Notes under the pieces: generated by a model | Seen by the model: the letters and a program-made list of their open reading frames with translations, nothing else | What the model was told of the DNA's origin: nothing | The model's database searches: none | Source of the DNA: Rhodospirillum sp047263945 | GTDB taxonomy: Bacteria > Pseudomonadota > Alphaproteobacteria > Rhodospirillales > Rhodospirillaceae | Assembly (NCBI RefSeq): GCF_047263945.1 | Contig: NZ_JBLAVB010000004.1 | Location: 372,001-436,000, forward strand | DNA: 64,000 nt | Direction: 5' to 3' | Program-made: the position numbers and the translations under genes | In this document: piece by piece, positions 1 to 8,387 of the stretch | How positions within the stretch are numbered: position 1 is the stretch's first letter | Layout: each line of letters begins with the position of its first letter

Positions 1-68
1 ACGGTCTCGGTCTTCCTTCCTCCTGAACGACTGAGAACACCCCCCTCCCGATTGGAAAAGCTGTCTTA

Positions 69-157
69 GAGCGAAACGGGATCAGCTTGGAGTGAAACGG
101 GGTCAGCTTGGAGTGAAACGGGGTCAGCTTGAGTCAAGCTGGCGCCGTTTCACTCTA
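69..157. repeat. A palindrome with its left arm in three tandem copies
   Basis: The A palindrome has arms GAGTGAAACGGG-TCAGCTTG and CAAGCTG-CC-GTTTCACTC. Here the left arm occurs three times in perfect 21-bp register (69-89, 90-110, 111-131). The first copy differs at two positions. One right arm ending in CACTCTA follows. The element lies just downstream of murU. Single-copy versions occur at 15302, 19326, 19447, 31539 and 45322. Confidence 0.85.
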
Positions 158-170
158 GGACCGGCGCGCC

Positions 171-932
171 CTATTGGTCACTCATAGAGCTATGCTGACC
201 CAGGATGGCTTCCGTATTGGCCAGGGCCAGGGGCGTCCCCACGTGGTACCACTCCCCATCGTGCACGACACCGGCCAGACGCTCCTCCGACAGGGCCCGG
301 TCATAGAGAACATTGAGGGAGAACGGCCCATCGGGCAGGGCCTCGAACAGCCGCGGGTGGAGAATCTGCACGCCTGCGAACACAAAAGGGGCCATGTGCA
401 ATTCGGTCCGCCTCTGGGGGCGGCCGATCTCGTCCAGCGTAAAATCCCCGAAACCGTCGTAGCCATGGGCGGCGGCCAGAGGGTGGAGCAACAGCAGAGC
501 ATCCATGGCCTCCGAATCCCAGGCCCGTGCCATCAACTTCAGGGCCGATTGGGTCCCATTCAGCCAAAGGACATCCGAATTGACCACGAAGAAGGGATCC
601 TCCCCCAGCAGGGGCAGGGCGCGGGCGACTCCGCCCCCGGTCTCCAACCGCTCGCCTGTTTCATCGCTGAACAGGATCCGGGGGTGGGTCCGGTCGGCCA
701 GGTGACGGCGGATCAAATCGGGCAAGTGGTGCAGGTTCACCACCGCCTCCTCGACGCCGACCTCCGCCAAATGATCCAGCGCCCAGTCGATCAGGGGCCT
801 GTCGTGCACCCGGACCAGGGGCTTGGGCAGACTGTTGGTCAAGGGACGCATGCGAGTCCCCAGACCTGCGGCCAGGACCATGGCGCGTTTGGGAATAACG
901 GGGGTCCGGGCGGGGGCCTTGGCGAGGGTCAT
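171..932 (-). CDS. murU: MurU-type N-acetylmuramate-1-phosphate uridylyltransferase
   Basis: A 253-residue sugar-1-phosphate nucleotidyltransferase. The N-terminal nucleotide-binding motif AAGLGTRMRPLT is followed by PKPLV, and VNSDVLW is the metal-binding segment. In Pseudomonas putida MurU makes UDP-MurNAc from MurNAc-1-phosphate in the cell-wall recycling route that bypasses de novo UDP-MurNAc synthesis. The ATG follows a good AAGGAG site placed in the 11-nt gap after the upstream kinase gene, so the two form an operon. Pairing with an AmgK-type kinase is what favours MurU over other nucleotidyltransferases; the exact sugar is inferred. Confidence 0.8.
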   Translation of the reverse strand: MTLAKAPARTPVIPKRAMVLAAGLGTRMRPLTNSLPKPLVRVHDRPLIDWALDHLAEVGVEEAVVNLHHLPDLIRRHLADRTHPRILFSDETGERLETGGGVARALPLLGEDPFFVVNSDVLWLNGTQSALKLMARAWDSEAMDALLLLHPLAAAHGYDGFGDFTLDEIGRPQRRTELHMAPFVFAGVQILHPRLFEALPDGPFSLNVLYDRALSEERLAGVVHDGEWYHVGTPLALANTEAILGQHSSMSDQ

Positions 933-943
933 GCCGGCTCCTT

Positions 944-2005
944 TTAAGGGGCTGGGTGAACCGCCCCGGATTGGGACGGAGGAATCACACGGGCGGACGA
1001 CGGAACATGTTGGGCGAACCAGTCAGCCAAAGGCTTCAGAACGGGATGGGTCAAGGCGCCCTCCATCAACCGCCAGAGACGGGGGATATGCCCCAGATAG
1101 TGGGGCTTCCCATCGCGCGCGTCCAGACGGGTGAAGATTCCGATGACCTTGGCATGGCGCTGGGCCGCGAGGACGGCCCAACTGGCGGCGAAGGCTTCCG
1201 AATCCACATGGGGCATCCGAGCCAGATAGCGGGCCTTCATGCGGGCGATCCGATCCGAATCGATATCCCGACGGGCGTCTTCCAGCAAACTCATCAAGTC
1301 ATAGGTCACCGGTCCCCGCAGGGCATCCTGAAAGTCGAGCAGCCCGCAGGCCGCCTCCCCCTCCCGCCCGGGCAACAGCAACAGGTTGTCCACATGAAAA
1401 TCCCGCAAGACCAGGGTTTCCGGCACGGACCGGGCCACCGGGTAGAGCGCCTCCCAGATCCGGACATAATCTGCAACCGCCGCATCGGTCAGCGTCAGCC
1501 CGACCCCGGGGCAATACCACCTTGTCAGCAGGGCGACTTCGTCAGTGTAATGCGAATCATCGTAGGGGGGCACCGCAACGGCGAGAACCTGATCCTGGGG
1601 GAGCGCATGGAGCCGGGCCAGGGTGTCCACTGCCAGGGCATAGAGAGCTTCCTCGTCGGCACCCCGGGCAAGGAGCCGCGTATAGGTGTCGTCGCCCAAG
1701 TCTTCAAGCAACAGGAACCCGTGTGCCACATCCTCGGCCAGGATGGTCGGGACAGAGAAGCCAAGGCCAGCCAGATGACGGGCGATGGCCAGGAAGGGGC
1801 GGGTGTCCTCCACCGGCGGAGGGGCATCCATCAGAACGGCGCGGGATCCGTCTGCCTTTTCCAACCGGTCATAGCGACGAAAACTGGCATCCCCGGCGAG
1901 CAATCCCCGCTGGGCCTGGCTCCAGCCGGACGCCTCCAATAAAGTGGTCAAGGCTGCGTCACGTGTGGCCTGATCCGTGGGGTGTAAACTGCTGGGCAGG
2001 GTCAT
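944..2005 (-). CDS. amgK: AmgK-type N-acetylmuramate/N-acetylglucosamine kinase
   Basis: An aminoglycoside-phosphotransferase-fold kinase of 353 residues. It shows the catalytic loop LRDFHVDNLLLLPG and the metal-binding segment LLDFQDALRGP. AmgK phosphorylates the anomeric position of MurNAc or GlcNAc and feeds MurU, which is encoded immediately downstream. The chosen ATG gives MTLPSSLHPTDQ; a longer frame adds 21 Arg-rich residues that look non-native. Many alphaproteobacteria place tsaE just upstream; here the next gene is instead divergent, across a 218-bp gap that must hold both promoters. Confidence 0.8.
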   Translation of the reverse strand: MTLPSSLHPTDQATRDAALTTLLEASGWSQAQRGLLAGDASFRRYDRLEKADGSRAVLMDAPPPVEDTRPFLAIARHLAGLGFSVPTILAEDVAHGFLLLEDLGDDTYTRLLARGADEEALYALAVDTLARLHALPQDQVLAVAVPPYDDSHYTDEVALLTRWYCPGVGLTLTDAAVADYVRIWEALYPVARSVPETLVLRDFHVDNLLLLPGREGEAACGLLDFQDALRGPVTYDLMSLLEDARRDIDSDRIARMKARYLARMPHVDSEAFAASWAVLAAQRHAKVIGIFTRLDARDGKPHYLGHIPRLWRLMEGALTHPVLKPLADWFAQHVPSSARVIPPSQSGAVHPAP

Positions 2006-2223
2006 GAAGCGGAATCCGGAAAATCGGGAAAAGCGGCGGCGAGACCTTCCGCCCCCCGACCGTGACATGGGTTTTAGCGCCCCTGGCGTCGCGCTGCAAC
2101 AGATGGGACCGGTAACGGCTCAACGGAATGGGTCAGAAGGGTTGTCAGAACAGGTGAGGATCCGTACATCTGAGAGCACTTCCGGACACGTCACAACCAG
2201 AACCGAACACCAGGAACCCTCCG

Positions 2224-3255
2224 ATGTCCCTTCCCTCCCCCGTCCGTACGGACGTCGCCGTCATCGGCGCCGGACCGGTCGGTCTTTCCGCCGTTTTTCA
2301 ATGCGGCATGTTGCGCCTGCGTTGCCATGTCATCGACGCTTTGGAGGCCCCCGGCGGCCAGCTCACGGCCCTTTATCCGGAAAAACCCATCTACGACGTT
2401 CCGGGTTTCCCCTCCATCAACGCCGGAGATCTGGTGGAGCGGTTGCTGGAACAGGCTGCGCCCTTCGCCCCCACCTATCACCTGGACCAGCGGGTGGACG
2501 GGATGGAGCGGATCACCGATCCCGACCTGTCCTTTTGGCGTTTGACCACTTCCAAGGGTCAGGTCATCGAGGCACCTGCGGTGATCATTGCGGCGGGTGC
2601 GGGTGCCTTCGGACCCAAACGCCCCCCGTTGGAGGGCCTGGAGGCCTATGAAGGCAAGAGCGTCTTCTACATGGTGTCCAAGCGGGAGGCCTTCCGCAAC
2701 CGCTCCGTGGTGATCGCCGGTGGTGGAGACTCCGCCGTCGATTGGGCCATCTCCCTCTCTGACGTCGCCGCGAAAGTACAACTGGTCCACCGCCGGGCCA
2801 AGTTCCGCTGCGCACCGGAAAGCGCCGCCCGCCTGGACATGTTGGCCAAAGAGGGCAAAGTGGAGCTGGTGGTCCCCGGGCAACTCAAGGCCCTGCGTGG
2901 CGCCGAAGGCCAATTGGATGCCGTGATCATCGACGACTTGGCGGGTGGCGAAAAGGTTTTGGAGACAAACGTGCTGCTCCCCTTCTTCGGGCTGGCGTCG
3001 AATCTGGGGCCAATCCTCGACTGGGGTCTCGGCGTGGAGCGTCATACCATCCCCGTGGACCAGCGGACCTGCGCCACCAGCAAGCCCGGCATCTATGCCA
3101 TTGGCGACGTGGCCTATTATCCGGACAAGCTGAAACTGATCCTGACCGGTTTCGCCGAGGCCTCTGCGGCTGCCCACAACGCCTTCAAGGACTGCCGTCC
3201 AGGCGAAGCCCTCCATTTCGAGCATTCGACCACCTCAGGCGTCCCCCACCTGTAA
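2224..3255 (+). CDS. Ferredoxin/flavodoxin-NADP+ reductase, thioredoxin-reductase-like type
   Basis: A 343-residue flavoprotein with the N-terminal FAD motif GAGPVGL, the NADPH-binding motif GGGDSAVDWA near residue 165 and the C-terminal FAD motif YAIGDVAYYP. There is no CxxC redox pair between the domains. That marks the TrxR-like ferredoxin-NADP reductase type (YumC/FNR2) rather than thioredoxin reductase. It probably passes electrons between NADPH and ferredoxin or flavodoxin in the cytoplasm. It is divergent from amgK and monocistronic. A plant/FPR-type reductase is encoded separately at 13818, so the strain has two unrelated enzymes for this reaction. Confidence 0.85.
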   Translation: MSLPSPVRTDVAVIGAGPVGLSAVFQCGMLRLRCHVIDALEAPGGQLTALYPEKPIYDVPGFPSINAGDLVERLLEQAAPFAPTYHLDQRVDGMERITDPDLSFWRLTTSKGQVIEAPAVIIAAGAGAFGPKRPPLEGLEAYEGKSVFYMVSKREAFRNRSVVIAGGGDSAVDWAISLSDVAAKVQLVHRRAKFRCAPESAARLDMLAKEGKVELVVPGQLKALRGAEGQLDAVIIDDLAGGEKVLETNVLLPFFGLASNLGPILDWGLGVERHTIPVDQRTCATSKPGIYAIGDVAYYPDKLKLILTGFAEASAAAHNAFKDCRPGEALHFEHSTTSGVPHL

Positions 3256-3265
3256 AATGCCGCCT

Positions 3266-3515
3266 GGAATGCTCCGAGATCAAGCCGCCCCCCTTCTTCG
3301 CCAAGGGACATGACCGGGGTGTTTCCCGCCAGGGGGCTTTGCCCCGTCCCCCCCCTCTTTGGCGAGGCTGGGGCCGAAAGGCCCCAGATCCCGGGCTAAA
3401 AAAATGGGGGTTTGGGGGCATTGGCCCCCAAACGGACTTGGGCAATCGCCCAAAAAATACAGAACATTGTCGTGCCCCCTGCTTCCTGGCCCACCTTGGC
3501 CACGAATACGCTCTA
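3266..3515 (+). repeat. Four-hairpin core inside degenerate E arms
   Basis: About 250 bp between two plus-strand genes. The left E arm (GCTCCGAGATCAAG) and right E arm (CCTTGGCC..TACGCTCTA) bracket a core with hairpins GGGGC-TTT-GCCCC, GGGGCC-GAAA-GGCCCC, GGGGGCA-TT-GCCCCC and TTGGGC-AAT-CGCCCAA. The first hairpin is followed by a C-rich insertion found only in this copy. Other copies lie at 5176, 15740, 22019, 26626, 30178 and 34525. Confidence 0.8.
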
Positions 3516-3594
3516 AGTCTAGGTCGCGCAGACGCGAGGCGAAGCGATACACTCCTCTTCTCGTCCTTTGCCTTCCCCACCGAGAGGATCCACG

Positions 3595-4182
3595 ATGACC
3601 ATCCGAGTCAAAAACCTGACCGGAGAGGCCGCCCGAGCGGTCGCCGATGACTTGGCCCGCCTGCGGATCTCCGTCTTCCGGGAATTTCCCTACCTCTACG
3701 ACGGGACCACGGAATACGAGCGAAAATACCTTGAGACCTATGCCAAGGCCCGGGACGGCGTGGTTGTCACCGCCTTTGACGGGGATCGGGTCATCGGTGC
3801 GGCCACGGCCCTGCCCCTGACAGCCGAGCCCGATCACATGGCCGCCCCCTTCCGTGAAGCGGGGATCGCACCGGAGACGGTTTTCTACTTCGGGGAATCG
3901 GTTCTGGAGCCAGCCTACCGGGGCCGGGGGCTTGGCCATGCCTTCTTCGACGGTCGGGAAAACCATGCCCGGGATCTGGGCTACACGACCTCGGCCTTCT
4001 GCGCCATCATCCGGCCTGAAGACCATCCACGCCGCCCAGCGGACTACCGGCCCCTGGACGCCTTCTGGACCAAGCGGGGTTACGTGCGGCAAGAGTCCAT
4101 GACCTGCCAGATGACGTGGCAAGACCTGGACGAAGACAGCCAGAGCCCCAAGACCCTGCGCTTCTGGACAAGGGAGCTGTAG
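3595..4182 (+). CDS. GNAT-family N-acetyltransferase
   Basis: A 195-residue protein with the acetyl-CoA loop YRGRGLGHAFF preceded by GESVLEPA, the core of the GNAT fold. The substrate cannot be read from the sequence. The start MTIRVKNLTG follows GAGAGGATCCACG; nine extra upstream codons are possible but lack a ribosome site. It stands alone, convergent with the glutathione S-transferase gene ten bases downstream. It is similar in kind to the many acetyltransferases annotated only by fold. Confidence 0.75.
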   Translation: MTIRVKNLTGEAARAVADDLARLRISVFREFPYLYDGTTEYERKYLETYAKARDGVVVTAFDGDRVIGAATALPLTAEPDHMAAPFREAGIAPETVFYFGESVLEPAYRGRGLGHAFFDGRENHARDLGYTTSAFCAIIRPEDHPRRPADYRPLDAFWTKRGYVRQESMTCQMTWQDLDEDSQSPKTLRFWTREL

Positions 4183-4192
4183 CGCCTTCCCC

Positions 4193-4915
4193 TCAGCCAT
4201 CCAGTTCGGGATAATGGCGGAACAGTCCGTCCTCGTTGAAGGGGAGACGCCGATCGCTGGCAAGGTAGGCCGCAATGTTCGGGCGCTCGGCCACCCGGGC
4301 GGACAGGGCCACCACGGCGGGGGTTTCCGCCAGCGCGCGGCCTGCTGCCTTGGGAAAGGCATATTTAAGCCCTTCAACGCATTGGAACAGGGTCAAGTCG
4401 GCATAGCCCACCCGGTCTCCCACCAACCAAGCCGCCCCCGAAACCGCCGCCACCCGCTCCAGCCAGCCCAGGAACTTGGGCAAGCGATGCTCGCGGAAAA
4501 CCTGGGACCGCTTCAGAGCCTCGGGCTTCTGGTCCGCGTAATACAGGGCCGAGCCCAGGGGATGGTGAGTGTCATGGATTTCGTCCATGAAATCCCCAAG
4601 GGTGAGCTGGATCTGGTGACACCAGAGCCGGTCCGACGGCTCCCGGGGGGCCAGCCCCAACCGGTCCCCCAGATATTGAAGAATAGCCGGCGTCTGCCCG
4701 ATCACCAGCGACCCGTCCCGCAGAACCGGTACGGCGAAGGATGGACGCCCCCCCGCCTCCTCCCCCAGGATCCGCATGATCCCGGTCACTCCCCCGCCCT
4801 TTTCCTCGGGCAGGCGGGCGTAATCGAAGTAATCCACCCCCGCGTCCTCCAAAGCGAGACGCACAACTTCGCCTCGCCCTGGTAAACTTGGCCAATAAAA
4901 CAACTCATACGTCAT
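4193..4915 (-). CDS. Glutathione S-transferase family protein
   Basis: A 240-residue protein with an N-terminal thioredoxin-like domain beginning MTYELFYWPSLPGRGEVVRL. This resembles sigma/alpha-class enzymes, where the Tyr near the start of strand 1 activates glutathione. The segment RDGSLVIGQTPAILQYLGD carries the usual glutathione-contacting Q-T/S pair, followed by an all-helical C-terminal domain with GDRVGYADLTLFQC. Eighteen residues of the longest frame were dropped because the family starts at MTYELFYW. The substrate is unknown. Confidence 0.8.
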   Translation of the reverse strand: MTYELFYWPSLPGRGEVVRLALEDAGVDYFDYARLPEEKGGGVTGIMRILGEEAGGRPSFAVPVLRDGSLVIGQTPAILQYLGDRLGLAPREPSDRLWCHQIQLTLGDFMDEIHDTHHPLGSALYYADQKPEALKRSQVFREHRLPKFLGWLERVAAVSGAAWLVGDRVGYADLTLFQCVEGLKYAFPKAAGRALAETPAVVALSARVAERPNIAAYLASDRRLPFNEDGLFRHYPELDG

Positions 4916-5061
4916 GGGTCGGTGCCCCCTTTCCCATTCAAAGGTTTCGGAGCATATGGGAACGACCAAGCGCAGTTTTTAGCCCTGCTGAGGACCCCGG
5001 ACAACCGGAGGTGTTCCCATACCTACTCCCTGCCGCCAACCTAAGCCTCCCATTCGCCCTT

Positions 5062-5178
5062 AGATCAAACCGCCCTAAATCGGAATCGATTTAAGGCGGG
5101 TAATTTGATCTAAAATCATATAGCGAGAGCATCGAGTGGACCGGAAAACCGGTACCCACTTTTCCGCTCGATGCTCTA
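5062..5178 (-). repeat. C-B bipartite hairpin unit
   Basis: C (5062-5111) has arms AGATCAAACCGCC and GGCGG..TTTGATCT. B (5126-5178) has arms AGAGCATCGAG and CTCGATGCTCTA around GGACCGGAAAACCGG...CCACTTTTCC. A 14-bp AT-rich spacer joins them. The same pair occurs in inverse order and orientation at 22385-22497, so C and B move or are conserved as one unit. The B type resembles palindromes widespread in alphaproteobacteria (GGAAAAGTGG..CCGGTTTTCC). Confidence 0.85.
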
Positions 5179-5415
5179 GAGTATCTTCGCGGCCTAGGTG
5201 GACCATAAAATGACTGCTGTATACAACAGTGTCTGGTCTTTTTTGGGCGATTGCCCACGCCCATTTGGGGGCAAATGCTCCCAAAAACCCCTATTTTTTA
5301 GCCTAGGGTCTGGGGCCTTTCGGCCCCAGTGGGGGACAGGGCAAAAAAGCCCCGTGACGCCCCTCCCTGTCGTGTAGCATGTGAAATCACCCAACTTGGC
5401 GGGAAAGACACTCTA
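5176..5415 (-). repeat. Four-hairpin core inside E arms, reversed copy
   Basis: The element starts at TAGAGTATCTTCG, sharing the CTCTAGAG junction with the B palindrome before it, and ends at GACACTCTA. The core runs TTGGGC-GAT-TGCCCA, the GGGGGC/GCTCCC pair, GGGGCC-TTTC-GGCCCC and GGGGC-TTTTT-GCCCC. It is 240 bp long and sits in the divergent gap before the nuclease gene, whose start lies 16 bp beyond its right end. Confidence 0.8.
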
Positions 5416-5430
5416 GACGGCAGAAAAAGA

Positions 5431-6069
5431 ATGAAAATCGATTACTCGGCCATGCACCAGAGGCTTACCACCATGGGGGAAGAGGAGAAAATACCCTTCC
5501 TCCAGTCCAGTCTTCCCGACCTTTGGTGCGCGGCATACGCAATCCGGTTCCCTGACAGCAATCCGATGTTCATTGACATCAAGTCCTTTCAGGTCATTTT
5601 CGACCTTACCTCCAAAGCCGAAGAGCATTCTGCGGACTGGCGGGAAGACCGCGTGATCGCCGTTCATGGGCTTTCTACCCCGCCCCAGACCGGGAGGGAC
5701 GCGGCACGCATGCGGGGATACCTAGGCAAGACCTACGAAGTCTTTGGCCCAGACACCGACAAGGGGCATTTCATCGCCCATTCCGCAGGGGGAGATGTCT
5801 TAGATAGTGTCGCATGGTTTCCCCAAGATCGTCGTCTCAATCGAGGGTGGTCGGAAGAGGGGCGCCAATTTCGAGATATGGAACGCTACTGCGCCAATAA
5901 CCCCGGCGTCTTCCTATTTTCCCGGCCCCTATACGCGGACCGGACCACGCGCCCATCCCACCTGGAATTCGGCATTCTGCGCGACGGACATTTGGCTATT
6001 CGATTATTCAATAACCGCCGCACCCCGGCTACCCCAAGCCCGCCGCCAAGTGGTTATCCCACCGGCTGA
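5431..6069 (+). CDS. Endonuclease_NS_2-like DNA/RNA non-specific nuclease (putative)
   Basis: A 212-residue protein from MKIDYSAMHQ. Residues about 110-175 hold GHFIAHSAGG, then WFPQDRRLNRGW and FRDMERYC. This is the order of a beta-beta-alpha-metal nuclease: the GH of the first strand-loop, a PQ..LN segment for metal and phosphate binding, and the later E. The pattern matches what I know of Endonuclease_NS_2 toxin domains. There is no signal peptide, export domain or neighbouring immunity gene. The last 14 codons overlap the 3' end of the convergent DUF1513 gene by 41 bp. A start 34 codons upstream is open but would translate through repeat sequence. Cellular role unknown. Confidence 0.6.
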   Translation: MKIDYSAMHQRLTTMGEEEKIPFLQSSLPDLWCAAYAIRFPDSNPMFIDIKSFQVIFDLTSKAEEHSADWREDRVIAVHGLSTPPQTGRDAARMRGYLGKTYEVFGPDTDKGHFIAHSAGGDVLDSVAWFPQDRRLNRGWSEEGRQFRDMERYCANNPGVFLFSRPLYADRTTRPSHLEFGILRDGHLAIRLFNNRRTPATPSPPPSGYPTG

Positions 6070-7180
6070 CCAAGGGGTCATAGCGCTTGAAAACCTGCGC
6101 TGTTTCCAACAAACGCACCGCACCATCTCCTCCTGCTCCGACGATCCGCCCATCGGGCAGGGTTCCCAGCGCGCAGAGGTCCGGGGTCTCGCGGTGGCCA
6201 AGATATCGGCCATCCCGAGGATCCCACAGCAGCACCGCATTGCCCCGGGGACAGGACAACGCCATCACCGATCCCTCGGCATTTACCGCCACATCGCCGG
6301 TGTAGTTCCGACAGCGGACGGTCATGTCCTGGGGCATGTCCAGCAGCATCGGCCTGCCATCCCGGCGAACCACCATGGCCAACGGCGGATAATCCTCCGC
6401 CGGTCCCTCGTACTGCAGCGCGGCGCAGAGGGAGCCATCCGGTGCCTCCGCCAAGTGGCGAATACCCAACTGGTGCAGGGAGGGGGCCAACCGGGTGGTC
6501 CGGCGGATCTCGCCCGTTGTGGCATCCAGTTCCACCAGGGCCGGATTCATAGTCGGCAGGTTCAGCTTGGTTCGCCCCATGTCCGGATGGGTCAGAATGC
6601 CCCCGATGGCGACCCAGACAACCGAGCCGTCAGCCTTCACCAACACGTCATGGGCTCCGACACCTCCGGCGTCCCATTCGGCGACCCGGATGGGCTGGCC
6701 TTCCGGCGAGATCTCCCACAAGCCCAGAACGGCCCGCTTCTCATCGAAGGCATTCTCCGTCGTGACCAGACGGCCATCGGGCAGGAAGTCGGCATGGCCC
6801 TGGAAGTGGCGCCCGGCGGGGGGAGCCATGGTCGCGAGCACCGCCCCATCATGGCCGTCGAGCACTTCCATCCAGAATCCGGGGCGGCGCGCCACCACCA
6901 CCGCTTGCGGGTGGTTTGGCCGCCAATGGACGCCATGGGCGCGCCCCGGCATCACGTGACGCCACCGTTCGGCACCATCCGCATCAAGCGCCACGGCGGC
7001 GTAGCTGTCGGGGCCGATCCGCCCGGACAAAAGCAAAGTCTCCTCCTCCGGCCTTTTCGCTCGGAGGAGCCCCGGTGTGCCGGTCCCGTTGCCGAGGGCC
7101 AGTCCAAGACGCGGAAACAGGGCCGATGTGACAAGCGCGCCGCCCGCCAGGGTCAGCGCAGCGCGGCGATTAATCTCCAT
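6029..7180 (-). CDS. DUF1513 family beta-propeller protein, Tat-exported
   Basis: 383 residues starting MEINRRAALTLAGGALVTSA, a twin-arginine-like signal. The body has repeated blade-like segments (VVWVAIGGILTH, LCALGTLPDGRIVGAGGDG) as expected of a DUF1513 periplasmic propeller. It is the last gene of the iron locus. Its ATG lies inside the end of the imelysin-like gene (11-nt overlap), so translation is probably coupled. Proteins of this family travel with imelysins and DUF1111 cytochromes in Fur-regulated clusters. The biochemical role is not established. Confidence 0.75.
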   Translation of the reverse strand: MEINRRAALTLAGGALVTSALFPRLGLALGNGTGTPGLLRAKRPEEETLLLSGRIGPDSYAAVALDADGAERWRHVMPGRAHGVHWRPNHPQAVVVARRPGFWMEVLDGHDGAVLATMAPPAGRHFQGHADFLPDGRLVTTENAFDEKRAVLGLWEISPEGQPIRVAEWDAGGVGAHDVLVKADGSVVWVAIGGILTHPDMGRTKLNLPTMNPALVELDATTGEIRRTTRLAPSLHQLGIRHLAEAPDGSLCAALQYEGPAEDYPPLAMVVRRDGRPMLLDMPQDMTVRCRNYTGDVAVNAEGSVMALSCPRGNAVLLWDPRDGRYLGHRETPDLCALGTLPDGRIVGAGGDGAVRLLETAQVFKRYDPLVSRWDNHLAAGLG

Positions 7181-8387
7181 CAAGGCTATTGAACCCCATA
7201 ACAATGTTCAGGGAGGGCGCCACTTTCAGCGCCAGACGGGCTCTCAGGGAATCCAGACGACCGGTCACATCCTCAACCCGGAAGCGGCGGGACAGGTCGC
7301 CGACCACGGCGCTCAAGGGGGGATCGATGGCTCCCAACCGATCCTCGATATCCGCCATATCGGCCTGCACCTTGGCATCCAACGCAGCGTCAACCTTGGC
7401 CACCTTGGGGCCGAGGGCCAGTTTGTACAGGGCTGAGGAGGCCTTCAGGGTCTCCTCCGCCATCCGCAGGGATTGCCCGGTCTCGGGGGATTCAGCCAAG
7501 GTCGGGCGGGCTTTCTTGAAGGAGTCTCCCAAGGGGCGCTCCAATTTCAGATCCTTCACCAGCGCCAACCCCTGGTCAACGGTCGCCAGAAACAGGCTCT
7601 CCAGGGCGGCCACGTCCCCCATGGGTCCCTGCCCTTCCGCCGTGGCGGCCAGCCGGTCACGCCAGCCCTTGTCGGGTTTGGTCCAGGCGTCGAGCATGTC
7701 CTTGGACATGGTTGTCAGATTGGTGTCGATGGCCTGAGCCAATTTGCAGGCATAGGCGCCCCGCTCATCGGTCCGGGCTGTTTCCGGCTTGGCACCGTCC
7801 CGGGGATAAAGCAGCACCGTCAAGGCCGGTAGCCCCTGCACCGAGACGCTGGTTGTGGGGAAGACCGCTTCGGTCAGAAGGGCCTCATTGCGTTGGCGCA
7901 GCAGGCCTTCCATCTGGCGCCCCGTGGCATTGGACTTGTCGGGCCAGAACTCGAACCGGGCCCGGTGGTTTTGGTCCTCCACAGGACCAAAGGTATAGGG
8001 TTGCAGACGCGCCCAAGCGGCCAATGTGTTCCCCAGGGCCTCGCGGGCCGCCGTGATCTCCGCCTCCGTCGCGCCTTTGCCTTCAGAGCACATGGCATCG
8101 ATGGTTTGGGACAGGGCCCCGGTCCGGGCCACCAGGGCCTCGTGGGCGGGGATGGTCTCGGAGAGGACGGCCGCCAGTTCGGGCGTCACATCCGCCCCCT
8201 TCGCCGAGGTCGACCCCACCGCCGCAGCCAACAATCCCATGATCACGCTGGGGCGAAGCCGACGCCCCAAACCCTTGCGCTTCATCCCCTTTTGGTTCGG
8301 AAGCGTGGGTTTGGGTCCCGATTGGTCTTTGGGTGTTTTTGTCAGGGTCATGCTCTTTTTCTTCCAGGGCCGGAGAAAGGTCATCAT
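7170..8387 (-). CDS. Imelysin-like periplasmic protein (degenerate motif)
   Basis: A 405-residue imelysin-fold (PF09375) candidate with TFGPVEDQNHRARFEFWPD. Where imelysins carry GxHxxE followed by FLLWG, it reads GLPALTVLLYP, so the metal-motif His and Glu are absent. The first ATG overlaps the stop of the di-haem gene (ATGATGA), which supports coupling. Starts at 8351 and 8285 are also possible; the last gives a conventional signal peptide MKRKGLGRRLRPSVIMGLL. Third gene of the iron locus. Confidence 0.7.
   Translation of the reverse strand: MMTFLRPWKKKSMTLTKTPKDQSGPKPTLPNQKGMKRKGLGRRLRPSVIMGLLAAAVGSTSAKGADVTPELAAVLSETIPAHEALVARTGALSQTIDAMCSEGKGATEAEITAAREALGNTLAAWARLQPYTFGPVEDQNHRARFEFWPDKSNATGRQMEGLLRQRNEALLTEAVFPTTSVSVQGLPALTVLLYPRDGAKPETARTDERGAYACKLAQAIDTNLTTMSKDMLDAWTKPDKGWRDRLAATAEGQGPMGDVAALESLFLATVDQGLALVKDLKLERPLGDSFKKARPTLAESPETGQSLRMAEETLKASSALYKLALGPKVAKVDAALDAKVQADMADIEDRLGAIDPPLSAVVGDLSRRFRVEDVTGRLDSLRARLALKVAPSLNIVMGFNSLDGD

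Noticed and set aside
69..131. Tandem 21-bp repeats as a CRISPR array
   Set aside because: The repeats are contiguous with no spacers and are arms of a dispersed palindrome.
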